DNA of 64,000 nt from a bacterium (lineage in GTDB: Bacteria > Zhuqueibacterota > Zhuqueibacteria > Zhuqueibacterales > Geothermadaptataceae): contig JAJRYV010000041.1 in NCBI GenBank assembly GCA_024275575.1, positions 1-64,000 of the forward strand. Reading direction: 5' to 3'. Positions 36,214 to 45,370 of the stretch are shown piece after piece (position 1 is the first letter of the stretch; every line of letters begins with the position of its first letter). The notes beneath the pieces were generated by a model, which was not told where the DNA came from, ran no database searches, and saw nothing but the letters and a program-made list of their open reading frames with translations. The position numbers were made by a program, and so were the translations under genes.

Positions 36214-38766
36214 TCATTCAATTTCTTTTGTATACATCATGCCCAATTCAATTTTCTGATCGGTTTCTGCGTGCTTCGCGAGAACTCGCAATTGGGGTTG
36301 CACCTTTTTTAAATGGGTAGGAATTTTGCGCGCAAGCTCGAAATTGCTGGTGTAACCCGCCTTGCCGTTGCGATGTTCGAGGGTGAAAATTTCACTCGTT
36401 TCCCTGCCGTTTTTGGGATAGCTGTAGAGCAGTTGTATTTCCACATCCTCAGGTTCAAGTTCACCGAGGTACAGTTCGGCGTCGACCAAAAGTTTGTCTT
36501 TTTTAACCGAATAATCGACGCAGGTGCAGTGGAGCAGCGGCCAGTTTTCCTGCAGCAATTCCTTAAAAATTGACAAATCACGGGCAAGGGCAAAATCCGC
36601 AGCATTAGTTTTTGTCTTTCGGTCGATGGCAAATTTATAAAGCTGCTCGAAGTAATTGCACAACATGGCTTCGGTATTGAAAACCGGTGTGACGGTCGCG
36701 ATGGAAGACTTGACCATTTTGAACCATTTTGAACGATCGTTTTTCGAGCCATAATATGTTGGAATGATGACGTTTTCAAATGTCTCATAGAGTGAATCGG
36801 CATCGTCCGCATCTTGAATTTTCGGGTCGTCATACTCTTTTTCTTCGCCGATATCCCAGCCGTTAGTACCGTCGAAAGCTTCCGGCCACCAGCCGTCCAA
36901 AACGCTGAAATTAAGGCCGCCGTTGATGGGTACTTTTTGCCCGCTCGTTCCGCTGGCTTCCAGCGGCCTGCGCGGGTTGTTAAGCCAGATATCGACACCC
37001 TGAACCAATTGCCGCCCCAATTCCATATCGTAATTTTCCAGCAGGATGATTTTGCCGCGAAATACCGGCATTTGTGATATTTTCCATATTTTTTTTATCA
37101 GCGCTTGTCCATCGGTATCGGCCGGGTGAGCTTTGCCGGCGAAAATGAACTGCACCGGTTTTTGTGGATCGTTCACCAGCTTTTCCAATCTTTTCAGGTC
37201 ACTGAAAATGAGTGTTGCGCGTTTATAAGTGGCAAAACGGCGCGCAAAACCGATGGTTAGTGTCTCAGGATCGAGCCAGTTATCGGCAGCGGCGATCAGA
37301 TTATTGGATAATCTATTGCGCTCGAATTGCTGTTTCAAACGGGTGCGCACAAAAGTGATGAACCGTCGTTTCAGGTTCTGGCTGGTCTCAGCTAAAATTT
37401 TGTCCGGAATGGAGTGGACATTTAACCAGTACGATTTATCGGTGAGATGCCGGCGCCAGTCTTGCGGCAGATATTCGTCGAAAAGCGCGGCGTACTCCGG
37501 TGCGATCCAGGTTTGTGCATGAATGCCGTTGGTGATGCTGGTGATGGGGTTTTCCTGCGCCGGCACGTTTTCCCAGAGAAACGCCCACATTTTTTTCGAC
37601 ACAAGTCCGTGCAATTTGCTCACGCCGTTAGCTTTGCATGAAAGCCGCAAAGCGAGAATGGTCATACTGAAAAATTTATCCCCGTCTTCATTCTCCAGCA
37701 ATCCGAGGTGTAAAAGACCAGTGATGCTGATACCGAGTTTCTGGCAATAGGTGCTAAAATATTTATCGACCAAAGGCAGGCTGAAGGCTTCATTACCGGC
37801 CGGTACCGGCGTGTGTGTGGTAAAAACTGTGGATGCTGTTACCGCCTCGGCCGCTTCCTCGAAAGCCAGCTCGTTGGTCTCCATCATATAATGAATGCGT
37901 TCGAGAAGTGAGAATGCAACATGCCCCTCATTCATGTGCCAGACTGCGGGTTTAATGCCGAGCTTTTTGAGCATACGCACACCACCAATCCCCAAGACGA
38001 TTTCCTGCGAAATACGCATTTCACGGTCGCCGCCGTAAAGCCGGCGGGTGATGCAGGCTGCATTTTTATCGTTTTGGGCGAAATCCGTATCCAGCAAAAT
38101 GAGGATGGAACGGCCGACTTCGCAGAGCCAGGCTTTAATCCACACTTTGCCTTCCGGGAAATCAACAGCTACGGTGACAGCTTTGCCGTTGTCATCGACG
38201 ATTTCCTGTACCGGCAGGCAATTGAAGTCCAATTCCTGATAGACACTTACTTGCTTGCCGCTGCGGTCGATCTCCTGCTTGAAATAACCATTGCGATACA
38301 TCAGTCCGACACCAATAAATGGCAGCCCGATATCGCTGGCTGATTTGGTGTGATCGCCGGCAAGAATACCCAGACCACCGGAATAAATGGGCAGGCATTC
38401 ATGCAGGCCGAATTCTGCACATAAATAGACGACCAGCTTGTCGGCATAAGAATGATATTCATTGTGCAGCCAGGTCGGCCGGGAGAGCTCATTTTTAAGC
38501 GCTTTCTGCACTTGTTGAAATTTATGCATGAATTGATCATCATCGAGCATTTGTGAAAAGCGGGCTGTATCAGTTTTTTGCAGCAGTTTGATCGGATTGT
38601 GTTCATTTTCCCAGGCTTGTGCATCGATGGCAGCGAAAACTGCCTGGGCCTCCGGGTTCCAGCTCCACCACAAATTATAGGCTAAATCTTGCAGGCCTTT
38701 GAGTTGTTGCGGTAAGTTTATTGCCGGTATTTTTGTTTGTGGGCGAATATATGGCGGGTGTGTCAT
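36214..38766 (-). CDS. glgP: Alpha-glucan (glycogen) phosphorylase
   Basis: This GT35 enzyme releases glucose-1-phosphate from glycogen or maltodextrin using pyridoxal phosphate. The 850-aa protein starts with the DUF3417-type N-terminus (LQDLAYNLWWSWNPEAQAVF). CAEFGLHECLPIYSGGLGIL, AGDHTKSASDIGLP and VWHMNEGHVAFSLLERI follow. SGTSGQKVPINGG carries the PLP-binding lysine before NFSVLDGWWPEAFDG. The layout is that of the Thermotoga-type short phosphorylase. AGGAAA lies 7 bases before ATG. No other glycogen genes are adjacent. Confidence 0.94.
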   Translation of the reverse strand: MTHPPYIRPQTKIPAINLPQQLKGLQDLAYNLWWSWNPEAQAVFAAIDAQAWENEHNPIKLLQKTDTARFSQMLDDDQFMHKFQQVQKALKNELSRPTWLHNEYHSYADKLVVYLCAEFGLHECLPIYSGGLGILAGDHTKSASDIGLPFIGVGLMYRNGYFKQEIDRSGKQVSVYQELDFNCLPVQEIVDDNGKAVTVAVDFPEGKVWIKAWLCEVGRSILILLDTDFAQNDKNAACITRRLYGGDREMRISQEIVLGIGGVRMLKKLGIKPAVWHMNEGHVAFSLLERIHYMMETNELAFEEAAEAVTASTVFTTHTPVPAGNEAFSLPLVDKYFSTYCQKLGISITGLLHLGLLENEDGDKFFSMTILALRLSCKANGVSKLHGLVSKKMWAFLWENVPAQENPITSITNGIHAQTWIAPEYAALFDEYLPQDWRRHLTDKSYWLNVHSIPDKILAETSQNLKRRFITFVRTRLKQQFERNRLSNNLIAAADNWLDPETLTIGFARRFATYKRATLIFSDLKRLEKLVNDPQKPVQFIFAGKAHPADTDGQALIKKIWKISQMPVFRGKIILLENYDMELGRQLVQGVDIWLNNPRRPLEASGTSGQKVPINGGLNFSVLDGWWPEAFDGTNGWDIGEEKEYDDPKIQDADDADSLYETFENVIIPTYYGSKNDRSKWFKMVKSSIATVTPVFNTEAMLCNYFEQLYKFAIDRKTKTNAADFALARDLSIFKELLQENWPLLHCTCVDYSVKKDKLLVDAELYLGELEPEDVEIQLLYSYPKNGRETSEIFTLEHRNGKAGYTSNFELARKIPTHLKKVQPQLRVLAKHAETDQKIELGMMYTKEIE

Positions 38767-38918
38767 TTGTATTTCCTGTTAAATAATTCGTTGTTTTCAT
38801 GATTATGAAAATCGGAAATTAGCTGCAGAAATTAACGATAACGAGGGAAAAATATTATAATTTAATAAAAATACAAGAAAAACATGGAAGCGGTTTCATT
38901 AATAAATTTAAATAAAAA

Positions 38919-39143
38919 TTATTGCATTAATTCATAAATTACCGCAATAATCAAACCGCACCAGAGCAGAGACTGTGTTAGAATTTGCGGTGTTCTATCT
39001 TCGATGCGCTGAAACAGCGCGAGAGAAAAAAACAGGGTAAGCACTGTTTTATCAACTAAATGATGGTAGGATTGATTTAATATAACGATAACGAGTATCG
39101 CTGCGAAAAGCAAGATGAAATTGTTTTTGGAGATCCTTCTCAT
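38919..39143 (-). CDS. 74-aa two-helix membrane protein
   Basis: The ATG at 39143 has AGGA 7 bases upstream. The protein starts MRRISKNNF and has hydrophobic segments at about 10-25 (ILLFAAILVIVILN) and 56-71 (LLWCGLIIAVIYELM), with a charged middle (FQRIEDRTPQ). No family is recognised. It follows era by 25 bases on the same strand, so co-transcription is likely. Confidence 0.6.
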   Translation of the reverse strand: MRRISKNNFILLFAAILVIVILNQSYHHLVDKTVLTLFFSLALFQRIEDRTPQILTQSLLWCGLIIAVIYELMQ

Positions 39144-39168
39144 CAAAATATCCTGAAATTAAAAATTA

Positions 39169-40074
39169 TTAATTATAGCCGAGATGTTTGAGCATATTTT
39201 CCTTGTCGCGCCATTTGGGGCGCACAGTGACAAACAAATCGAGGAAGATCTCTCTGTCTAACATCAGCTCAATTTCTTTCCGGGCTTCGGCGCCCAGTTT
39301 TTTTAAAGCGGCGCCTTTTTTACCGATGAGTATGGCTTTCTGGGAATTGCGTTCCACTAAAATCGTCGCGCGAATATAATCTTTACGGCCCTCGCGTTCC
39401 CTAAATTCCTCAACGGTGACGGTCGTGGAATAGGGCACTTCATCTCCATAATTGCGGAAGATTCGTTCGCGGATCAATTCGGAAACAAAAAAACGTTCGG
39501 GTGCGGTGGTCAATTGATCTTCCGGGTAGAGAGGTGCGCCTGCGGGCAAATACTTTTTGATCGCTGTGAGCAGCTCCTGTAACCCCTCTTTTTTGAGCGC
39601 TGAAAACGGCAGGACCTCGACGACACCGGGCAATATAGCGACTTTTTCGATCACCGGCAAAAGTGTGCTTTTGGGAATTTTATCCACTTTATTGATGCCG
39701 CAAATGATCGGTTTTTTCTGTTCCGCGAGGCGGCTTAGCAATCGCAGATCCTGATCACGCAATTTTGCGTTCGCAGCGATGAGAAAAAGATGGATATCGG
39801 CATTTTTTGCCGCGCCTTCTGCTGTTTTTACCAGATATTCCTGCAATTTGTAGCGCGGATTGATGATGCCCGGTGTATCGAGGAAGATGATCTGTATGCC
39901 GGGTTCACAATGAATACCGAGAATGCGGTGACGCGTAGTTTGCGGCTTCGGCGTTACGATGCAAAGTTTAAATTTGAGGATATTGTTCAGCAGGGTGGAT
40001 TTGCCGACATTGGGCCGGCCGAGGATCGCGACAAAACCGCATTTATAATCGGTGAAATTCTCGTCGTTCATCAT
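39169..40074 (-). CDS. era: GTPase Era
   Basis: Era binds 16S rRNA and assists 30S assembly. The 301-aa protein has GTPase motifs G1 (GRPNVGKST), G2-like (TTRHRILGI), G3 (DTPG) and G4 (NKVD). A KH RNA-binding domain follows ([22 protein letters not shown]). The ending [21 protein letters not shown] is typical (in parts). It starts right at the stop codon of the SUMF1-domain gene, indicating translational coupling. Confidence 0.96.
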   Translation of the reverse strand: MMNDENFTDYKCGFVAILGRPNVGKSTLLNNILKFKLCIVTPKPQTTRHRILGIHCEPGIQIIFLDTPGIINPRYKLQEYLVKTAEGAAKNADIHLFLIAANAKLRDQDLRLLSRLAEQKKPIICGINKVDKIPKSTLLPVIEKVAILPGVVEVLPFSALKKEGLQELLTAIKKYLPAGAPLYPEDQLTTAPERFFVSELIRERIFRNYGDEVPYSTTVTVEEFREREGRKDYIRATILVERNSQKAILIGKKGAALKKLGAEARKEIELMLDREIFLDLFVTVRPKWRDKENMLKHLGYN

Positions 40075-40734
40075 TTAATTTTTATCCCGAATACAGCGAA
40101 ATCCCAAATCAGGATGGGTCTCATCGACGCGTACCGTGTCTGTTTTTTCGATGCCGGTGAAATACAGTTTTTTCTTTTTATAGGTGAACCCGCCTTTGAC
40201 GACTGCCGCAAGTGAGCTATCGGCAAGCCGCAGGGTATCCGCAGTCCATTCCCACACATTACTCGCCATGTTCGCCAAACCGATTGCCGTACGGTCGCGC
40301 CAAAATTTACCGACGCGATAAACATGGTTTTCACTTTGCGGAACATACGGGATACGTTCGATGGCGTCCCAGGGGTTGAACTCATCCTGCAACGTGGCAT
40401 TCGCCGCCATCATCCACTCCGCTTTTGTGGGCAGGCGCTTGCCGACAAAAGCAGCATAATCTCGTGCCTGATACCAGGTGATACCGGTCACCGGATAATC
40501 TACTTTATTTTCGGGGAATTGCAGGCTTTCATCCCAGCGCCAGTACTGCCCGTTGGTCACCTCGTATTTATCAATCCAGAAAATTTTTTCATGAGCGGTA
40601 TTTTTACCGTATTCGACCTTTTTCATCGCATCGATATCGGTCACCGGAATCGTTGCATGGCGATACGCCCAGATAGACCAACTGGCGCCAGTGATGATGG
40701 TGAAAATGACGATGAAGAACAGGGATTGTTTCAT
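40075..40734 (-). CDS. SUMF1/formylglycine-generating-enzyme-like domain protein
   Basis: The 219-aa protein has a single N-terminal hydrophobic anchor or signal (~5-24). A compact SUMF1 domain follows: FWIDKYEVTNGQYWRWDES, YPVTGITWYQARDYAAFVGK, RLPTKAEWMMAANA, GLANMASNVWEWTAD and the end HPDLGFRCIRDKN. The active-site cysteines of true formylglycine-generating enzymes are not visible apart from GFRC, so it is likely a non-sulfatase SUMF1 member. era begins immediately after its stop. Function unknown. Confidence 0.82.
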   Translation of the reverse strand: MKQSLFFIVIFTIITGASWSIWAYRHATIPVTDIDAMKKVEYGKNTAHEKIFWIDKYEVTNGQYWRWDESLQFPENKVDYPVTGITWYQARDYAAFVGKRLPTKAEWMMAANATLQDEFNPWDAIERIPYVPQSENHVYRVGKFWRDRTAIGLANMASNVWEWTADTLRLADSSLAAVVKGGFTYKKKKLYFTGIEKTDTVRVDETHPDLGFRCIRDKN

Positions 40735-40889
40735 ACAGGCTGAAACTTTCTATACAAAAGGATATGAAATCGATTTTCCAGCTTGTTCACCGTTTATTTC
40801 GGTAAACAAACCGGGAGTCGTGTACAATTTAAAAATTTAATTCGAATGAAAAAACATCTAATTCATCGGCCACGGGCAGACATAAAAAA

Positions 40890-40911
40890 GGCCACACTCG
40901 GAAGTGCGGCC
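40890..40911 (-). terminator. Terminator of proS
   Basis: GGCCACACT (40890-40898) pairs with AGTGCGGCC (40903-40911) with one A-C or, on the minus strand, G-U pair. The minus strand then enters a T-tract opposite the A-run at 40884-40889, 9 bases past the proS stop. Confidence 0.82.
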
Positions 40912-40919
40912 CGGTTGTG

Positions 40920-42350
40920 CTAATAAGCTCTCGCCACGATCACTCTTCGAGTTGAAGGCTGCCCGGTGATCAGGCACTTGCCGGTTTCTTCAGGTGCGTC
41001 GAAAGGGATGCAGCGGATCGTCGCTTTGGTTTCTTCCTGCAGCTTTTCTTCGCTGGCAGTTTGTCCGTTCCAGTGGACGAGATAAAAGCCACCCGCAGCA
41101 TCGATGCGTTCTTTAAATTCATCGTAATCATCAACTTTGTGAGTGTTGCTCCTGCGAAAAGCCAGGGCTTTTTTAAACATATCGACCTGCATCGATTCCA
41201 AGGTGGAAATAATACGTTCGGTTAGATTATCCTGGGATACGCGGGTTTTTTCGCAGGTATCGCGACGTACCAGAACGATTTCGTTGGTTTCCAGATCGCG
41301 GGGACCCACCTCCAAGCGGATGGGGATGCCTTTTTTCTCCCATTCGTTGAATTTCCGGCCTGGCCGCAAATTATTGCGATCATCGATTTTAAAATTAAAC
41401 TTGTCTTTCCAGTTCCTGGTCAGCACATCGAGTCGTTTTAAAACGGCATCCATTTCTTCGTCGCTTTTCCAGATTGGCACGATGACGACCGGTACGGCAG
41501 CCATTTTCGGCGGCAGCACCAGCCCGTTATCATCACTGTGGGTCATAATCAATGCGCCGATGAGCCGGGTTGAGACACCCCAGCTTGTCGCCCAGACGCT
41601 TTCAAGTTCTCCGGCCTCGTTCTGAAATGTGACATCAAAGGCTTTGGCGAAATTTTGTCCCAGATTATGCGAGGTGCCGGCTTGCAAAGCTTTGGCATCC
41701 TGCATCATCGCTTCGATACAATAGGTGTGCAGGGCACCGGCAAATTTTTCACGTTCGGTTTTCTTGCCGGTTATCACCGGCACAGCCATATATTCTTCGG
41801 CAAAGGTCCGGTAAACTTCGAGCATCTGTTTTGTCTCGGCCTCAGCTTCTTCATAAGTCGCATGAGCCGTGTGGCCCTCCTGCCACAAAAATTCCGTTGT
41901 GCGCAGGAAAAGACGGGTGCGCATTTCCCAGCGAACGACATTGGCCCACTGATTAATCAACAGGGGTAAATCACGATAGGATTGAATCCAGTCTTTGTAC
42001 ATCGCCCAGATAATCGTCTCTGAAGTGGGGCGGATGAACAGAGGTTCTTCCAGCTTTTTGCCGCCGCCATGGGTGACGACCGCGCATTCCGGCGCAAATC
42101 CTTTGACATGCTCGGCTTCTTTTTTCATAAAATGCTCGGGAATGAAACACGGGAAATAGGCATTGACGTGCCCGGTTTCTTTGAAAAGTTTATCCAGCGC
42201 CGTTTGCATTTGCTCCCAGATGGCATAACCTGTGGGGCGAATAACCATACAGCCTTTCACCGGTGAGTGGTCAGCGAGTTGCGCTGCAGCGATAACATCT
42301 GTATACCAGCGGGAGTAATCAACGGAGCGTTTTGTAATTCCTTTTGCCAT
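40920..42350 (-). CDS. proS: Prolyl-tRNA synthetase (archaeal/eukaryote-like type)
   Basis: ProRS charges tRNA-Pro. The ATG at 42350 has AGGA 8 bases upstream and is preferred to the ATG five codons earlier. The 476-aa protein has the class II motifs: motif 1 region ([14 protein letters not shown]), motif 2 ([22 protein letters not shown], in parts) and [20 protein letters not shown] with motif 3. The anticodon-binding domain follows ([35 protein letters not shown]) and the protein ends VIVARAY. The bacterial editing insertion is absent, so it is the shorter archaeal/eukaryote-like type found in some bacteria. The stop is TAG. Confidence 0.94.
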   Translation of the reverse strand: MAKGITKRSVDYSRWYTDVIAAAQLADHSPVKGCMVIRPTGYAIWEQMQTALDKLFKETGHVNAYFPCFIPEHFMKKEAEHVKGFAPECAVVTHGGGKKLEEPLFIRPTSETIIWAMYKDWIQSYRDLPLLINQWANVVRWEMRTRLFLRTTEFLWQEGHTAHATYEEAEAETKQMLEVYRTFAEEYMAVPVITGKKTEREKFAGALHTYCIEAMMQDAKALQAGTSHNLGQNFAKAFDVTFQNEAGELESVWATSWGVSTRLIGALIMTHSDDNGLVLPPKMAAVPVVIVPIWKSDEEMDAVLKRLDVLTRNWKDKFNFKIDDRNNLRPGRKFNEWEKKGIPIRLEVGPRDLETNEIVLVRRDTCEKTRVSQDNLTERIISTLESMQVDMFKKALAFRRSNTHKVDDYDEFKERIDAAGGFYLVHWNGQTASEEKLQEETKATIRCIPFDAPEETGKCLITGQPSTRRVIVARAY

Positions 42351-42937
42351 GGGGATTCCTGTCATTTATAGAGCAATTATTTTTCATCGCAAAACGTGCA
42401 GTTCGATGGTGAATGTAGGGTACAGCAATCGAAATTCATCCTTAATTTAAGTCGGAAAAGAATCGCGAAATATAGAGATTCTCATCACTGATGTCAAGAT
42501 TATTCTCTTTATGCATCATCCCTGCGCATGGGAAGTGAATGCCGGAGTAAACAGTAGCTACTGCATAGAAATTTTGAAGAACAAGCGCTACAGATTATGC
42601 ATTTCAGATCGGCATGTTTGCTTAAACATATCCGGTGTCAGTATTCGAACTTGGATTAAATAACGGAAATAAAATTTCGCAAAGAAACATCGATAAATCA
42701 TGGCGCATCGAGTCCCAATAAGGAGATTTATTACATGAAATAGTTTTCCCATGCGCCGAGGTATTTTACTGCGGCATTTATTTCAATAATAAGCAAAATG
42801 CTGCTTTGCAAATTCCGGGCATTGAGTGTATTGCATTGTTACACTGCATTCTGTTATTAAACACAGGCTCACTATATTAAAACAAAAGTGTCTCAATTTG
42901 ACATACTTCATTGCTGGGATGGTTTAAGGTCGTATTT
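42351..42937. other. Divergent intergenic region, no gene seen
   Basis: About 590 bases between proS and the lipoprotein gene contain no credible ORF, RNA gene or strong hairpin. Promoters for both directions are expected here. Confidence 0.5.
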
Positions 42938-43927
42938 ATGAAAAAGTTTTTCGGTTTTTTATTAAGTATAATTATGTTTTCCTGCGCACACCCTCACGAT
43001 CGTTTTCAAACAAACGGCATCTCTAACGGCGACGTTTCACGCAAGGATTGCTGGCAAGATGGCAATTCGCCGACAACGCTACAATTAATGCGAAATTTTC
43101 TCACTAAACCTCTTGAAGCCGACCTGAAACGAGATAATTATATTCAAACCTTTGGCTGCGCTTATGAAGAAATCGAGTTGGAAGAAAACGCTATTCAGGC
43201 CGTGCACCGGGCAATTCTGCAATCGCTGCGCAACCGGCGAGTTGAAGTGCGCGACGACCTTTTATCGTTGCTGCAATCGAAACCGCCACGGCCGGATAAC
43301 CTGACCCGGGAATATACGATTTACATCAATTTGCCCCTGGCGGATAATCAGGTCAAGGTTGCCAGTTATCAGGTCAAAATACTCGATATTGAGATCGCGC
43401 ATACTATTGAATCACCGGTGACGATTTTAGTGCGTATTGCGACGCGCTTCAAACATCCGGAAGACCATTACCAAGCTATCCCGGTTTCACTGGAAAAATC
43501 AGCCTTTATCAAAGTTTTGGAAAAAGCCGAGGCTGTTCTCAATTTAACAGAAAAAGGGAAGATTGAGCAAATTTATCAACTTCTCAACCGCGACAAGAGA
43601 GGGAAAACACCAAAACGCCCACTTACTTTGAGCCAACTTTCATTTGCTGATACTTTCAGCCTGATCGATGAATTCAACCCGACGAAGAAATATCCGGCAA
43701 TTTTCCTGGGTAAGGGCATCGTCATGGGGCTGACGCCGAAACACGGGGCGATCGTTTTTAAATTCGGTGAAGAGCGGCTCTATGGTTTGCGCCTCGATTT
43801 AAAAAAATTCGAACGACTGACAAACGAATTCGAAGAATTCAAATACCAGGCCCCAGAAACGATTTTGCAATGCTTGTTCATTAAATCGAGCCTGCGGAAG
43901 CCGGCTGCTCTTCCCGTCAACTACTGA
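42938..43927 (+). CDS. Lipoprotein of unknown function
   Basis: The ATG at 42938 has AAGGT 8 bases upstream and directly starts a lipoprotein signal MKKFFGFLLSIIMFSC (Cys16), so it is preferred to 42911. The 329-aa protein has AYEEIELEENAIQAVHRAIL (a helical stretch), a beta-rich centre (EYTIYINLPLADNQVKVASY) and VFKFGEERLYGLRLDLKKFE near the end. No family is recognised. It is 480 bases upstream of the TonB-like operon on the same strand and may belong to the same envelope system, but repeats and a likely terminator separate them. Confidence 0.7.
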   Translation: MKKFFGFLLSIIMFSCAHPHDRFQTNGISNGDVSRKDCWQDGNSPTTLQLMRNFLTKPLEADLKRDNYIQTFGCAYEEIELEENAIQAVHRAILQSLRNRRVEVRDDLLSLLQSKPPRPDNLTREYTIYINLPLADNQVKVASYQVKILDIEIAHTIESPVTILVRIATRFKHPEDHYQAIPVSLEKSAFIKVLEKAEAVLNLTEKGKIEQIYQLLNRDKRGKTPKRPLTLSQLSFADTFSLIDEFNPTKKYPAIFLGKGIVMGLTPKHGAIVFKFGEERLYGLRLDLKKFERLTNEFEEFKYQAPETILQCLFIKSSLRKPAALPVNY

Positions 43928-44070
43928 GGATTTATTGTTTGTCGGCCCTGGTTTACCACTCTCCGGGGCATTAGTAATATAAAAAGTAACTGTTAACCTG
44001 CATTATTCATGAATTTATAATATTTAAACATTTAAACCTGTATTCATTTAATAAACAGTTTGTTAATGCT

Positions 44071-44125
44071 GGAGTGCAGCCCCTTTATGGGCTGCAATTC
44101 GCATTGCATAAAGGCAATGCACTCC
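44071..44125. repeat. Two-hairpin cruciform with complementary loops
   Basis: An outer stem GGAGTGCA (44071-44078)/TGCACTCC (44118-44125) encloses two hairpins sharing its inner bases: GCAGCCC/GGGCTGC (44076-44082, 44089-44095) with loop CTTTAT, and GCATTGC/GCAATGC (44101-44107, 44114-44120) with loop ATAAAG. The two loops are exact reverse complements, so a kissing interaction or one alternative long hairpin can form. Confidence 0.7.
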
Positions 44126-44150
44126 GAAGGCAAGCAATAAAGTTTTTGAA

Positions 44151-44177
44151 TAGAGCAGGCTAGCCTGCTCTATTTTT
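44151..44177 (+). terminator. Perfect palindrome followed by T-tract
   Basis: TAGAGCAGGCTAGCCTGCTCTA, split here as TAGAGCAGGCT and AGCCTGCTCTA, is a 22-base perfect palindrome at 44151-44172, then TTTTT. It may terminate transcripts of the lipoprotein gene 220 bases upstream. Its arm AGCCTGCTCTAT also occurs at 5833-5844. Confidence 0.55.
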
Positions 44178-44180
44178 AAT

Positions 44181-44248
44181 ATAGCAGCGAAAGCGTCCTC
44201 GCCGGGCGGTACGAGTCTTACGCTCAGTGAGGACGCTTTCGCTGCTAT
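44181..44248. repeat. Perfect 20-bp inverted repeat
   Basis: ATAGCAGCGAAAGCGTCCTC (44181-44200) is the exact reverse complement of 44229-44248, with a 28-base loop. The stem is long and G/C-rich but lacks a T-tract. It lies 160 bases upstream of the TonB-like gene. Confidence 0.75.
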
Positions 44249-44408
44249 TCATTGAGAATAAGGTTAAACAGTCACATAAAAAATATTTAGCACGCAAAAT
44301 CCCTGGACATAGAGCAAAAATATCCTTGTTGGGCGCCGCATATAACAGGACGTGTTTGCGACAATTTTCATGAGCAGTTTGACCCCGAATATTAATCTGG
44401 AATTCGAC

Positions 44409-45368
44409 ATGAGCTTTCGATATACGCATAGACCCGGGGAAATTTACCGAAAAACATACGCACTGCGCATGCACCGAAGCCTGGTCGCCGCGATGGTGAT
44501 CGTTCTGGCATTATTGTTTGTTGCGCGTTTTATCACTTTGCGAAGTGTTGGGCTCTCCGAGGTGAAATTGACACAGTTGGAAGCTTTGCAGGTTGAAATT
44601 ATTAAACGCAAGGAATTACCGGAGACAAAAATTTTACCTCCGGTGCAGAAAATTGAACCGGAAACAAGCGTCCCGGAAGAGATAAGCACGCCCATCGTCG
44701 CTGTGCCGGAAAAGAATTTGCGCCGCAACAGCGAATCCGCCAAATTGAACCTGAGCGATGTCAATGTCGATTTATTCGACCAATCTGCATTGAATGAGTT
44801 CGACAGGCTTGCCGCCGCCCGGGGTAGAAATAGTGCATTCGATGCGGCAGCAGATTTTCGCACCGATCTGAATGTGGGGCGGTTGGACGTGGGCCCGGCT
44901 TCGATCGATCTCGGGATTGATGGCGTCACGGCAAAGCGCAAACCCGCCGCTGGTATCACTGGGCCAAAAGTGAGTTTGGAAGAAAAAACAATGGTCCGGC
45001 CAGCGCAGCAAAAAGCACCAGTTGAGAAAATCGATGAAGATTTATTGCAGGCTGATATTTCGGTGGTTCTGACTTCAAACGACGTCAATATTGACATCAA
45101 TGAATACCCGTTATGGAACCGCATCAATGCGGAATTTGACCGTTGGGATAAAGGACGTTATGGCGCATTGCACAGGTTGCTTAAAAAACGGGGACGCTCG
45201 ATCATTGCGACGCTGGGATTTGCCGATGGGACATCCCAAAAAATTATCTGGAACAGGGGATCGACAAAAATTTTGGTTCAGGGCCGAAGTAACAGAAACC
45301 GCATCGACGAGCTCAGGCAAGCTATTTCTGCTCTTACCCGATTAAATCTTAACCAAACCAGGTCTTAA
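44409..45368 (+). CDS. TonB-like inner membrane protein with unfamiliar C-terminal domain
   Basis: The ATG at 44409 gives a 319-aa protein; upstream ATGs at 44370 and 44352 are alternatives. A basic N-terminus (YTHRPGEIYRKTYALRMHRS) precedes one transmembrane helix (~24-43), like FCB TonB proteins. A Pro/Glu-rich stretch follows (~60-95; PETKILPPVQKIEPETSVP). The centre is low complexity. The C-terminal ~85 residues (NEYPLWNRINAEFDRWDKGR, LLKKRGRSIIATLGFADG) do not look like the canonical TonB C-terminal domain. Its stop is 2 bases before the next start, so it leads a tight operon. An energy-transducer or scaffold role is inferred only from the N-terminal half. Confidence 0.72.
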   Translation: MSFRYTHRPGEIYRKTYALRMHRSLVAAMVIVLALLFVARFITLRSVGLSEVKLTQLEALQVEIIKRKELPETKILPPVQKIEPETSVPEEISTPIVAVPEKNLRRNSESAKLNLSDVNVDLFDQSALNEFDRLAAARGRNSAFDAAADFRTDLNVGRLDVGPASIDLGIDGVTAKRKPAAGITGPKVSLEEKTMVRPAQQKAPVEKIDEDLLQADISVVLTSNDVNIDINEYPLWNRINAEFDRWDKGRYGALHRLLKKRGRSIIATLGFADGTSQKIIWNRGSTKILVQGRSNRNRIDELRQAISALTRLNLNQTRS

Positions 45369-45370
45369 GT

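Larger units (their letters stand above)
43928..44408. other. Repeat-dense intergenic region
   Basis: No gene. It holds three palindromic structures in a row (44071-44125, 44151-44172, 44181-44248) and copy 2 of the ACAGTTTGTTA...TGGAGTGCA repeat (44055-44083). Confidence 0.7.
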
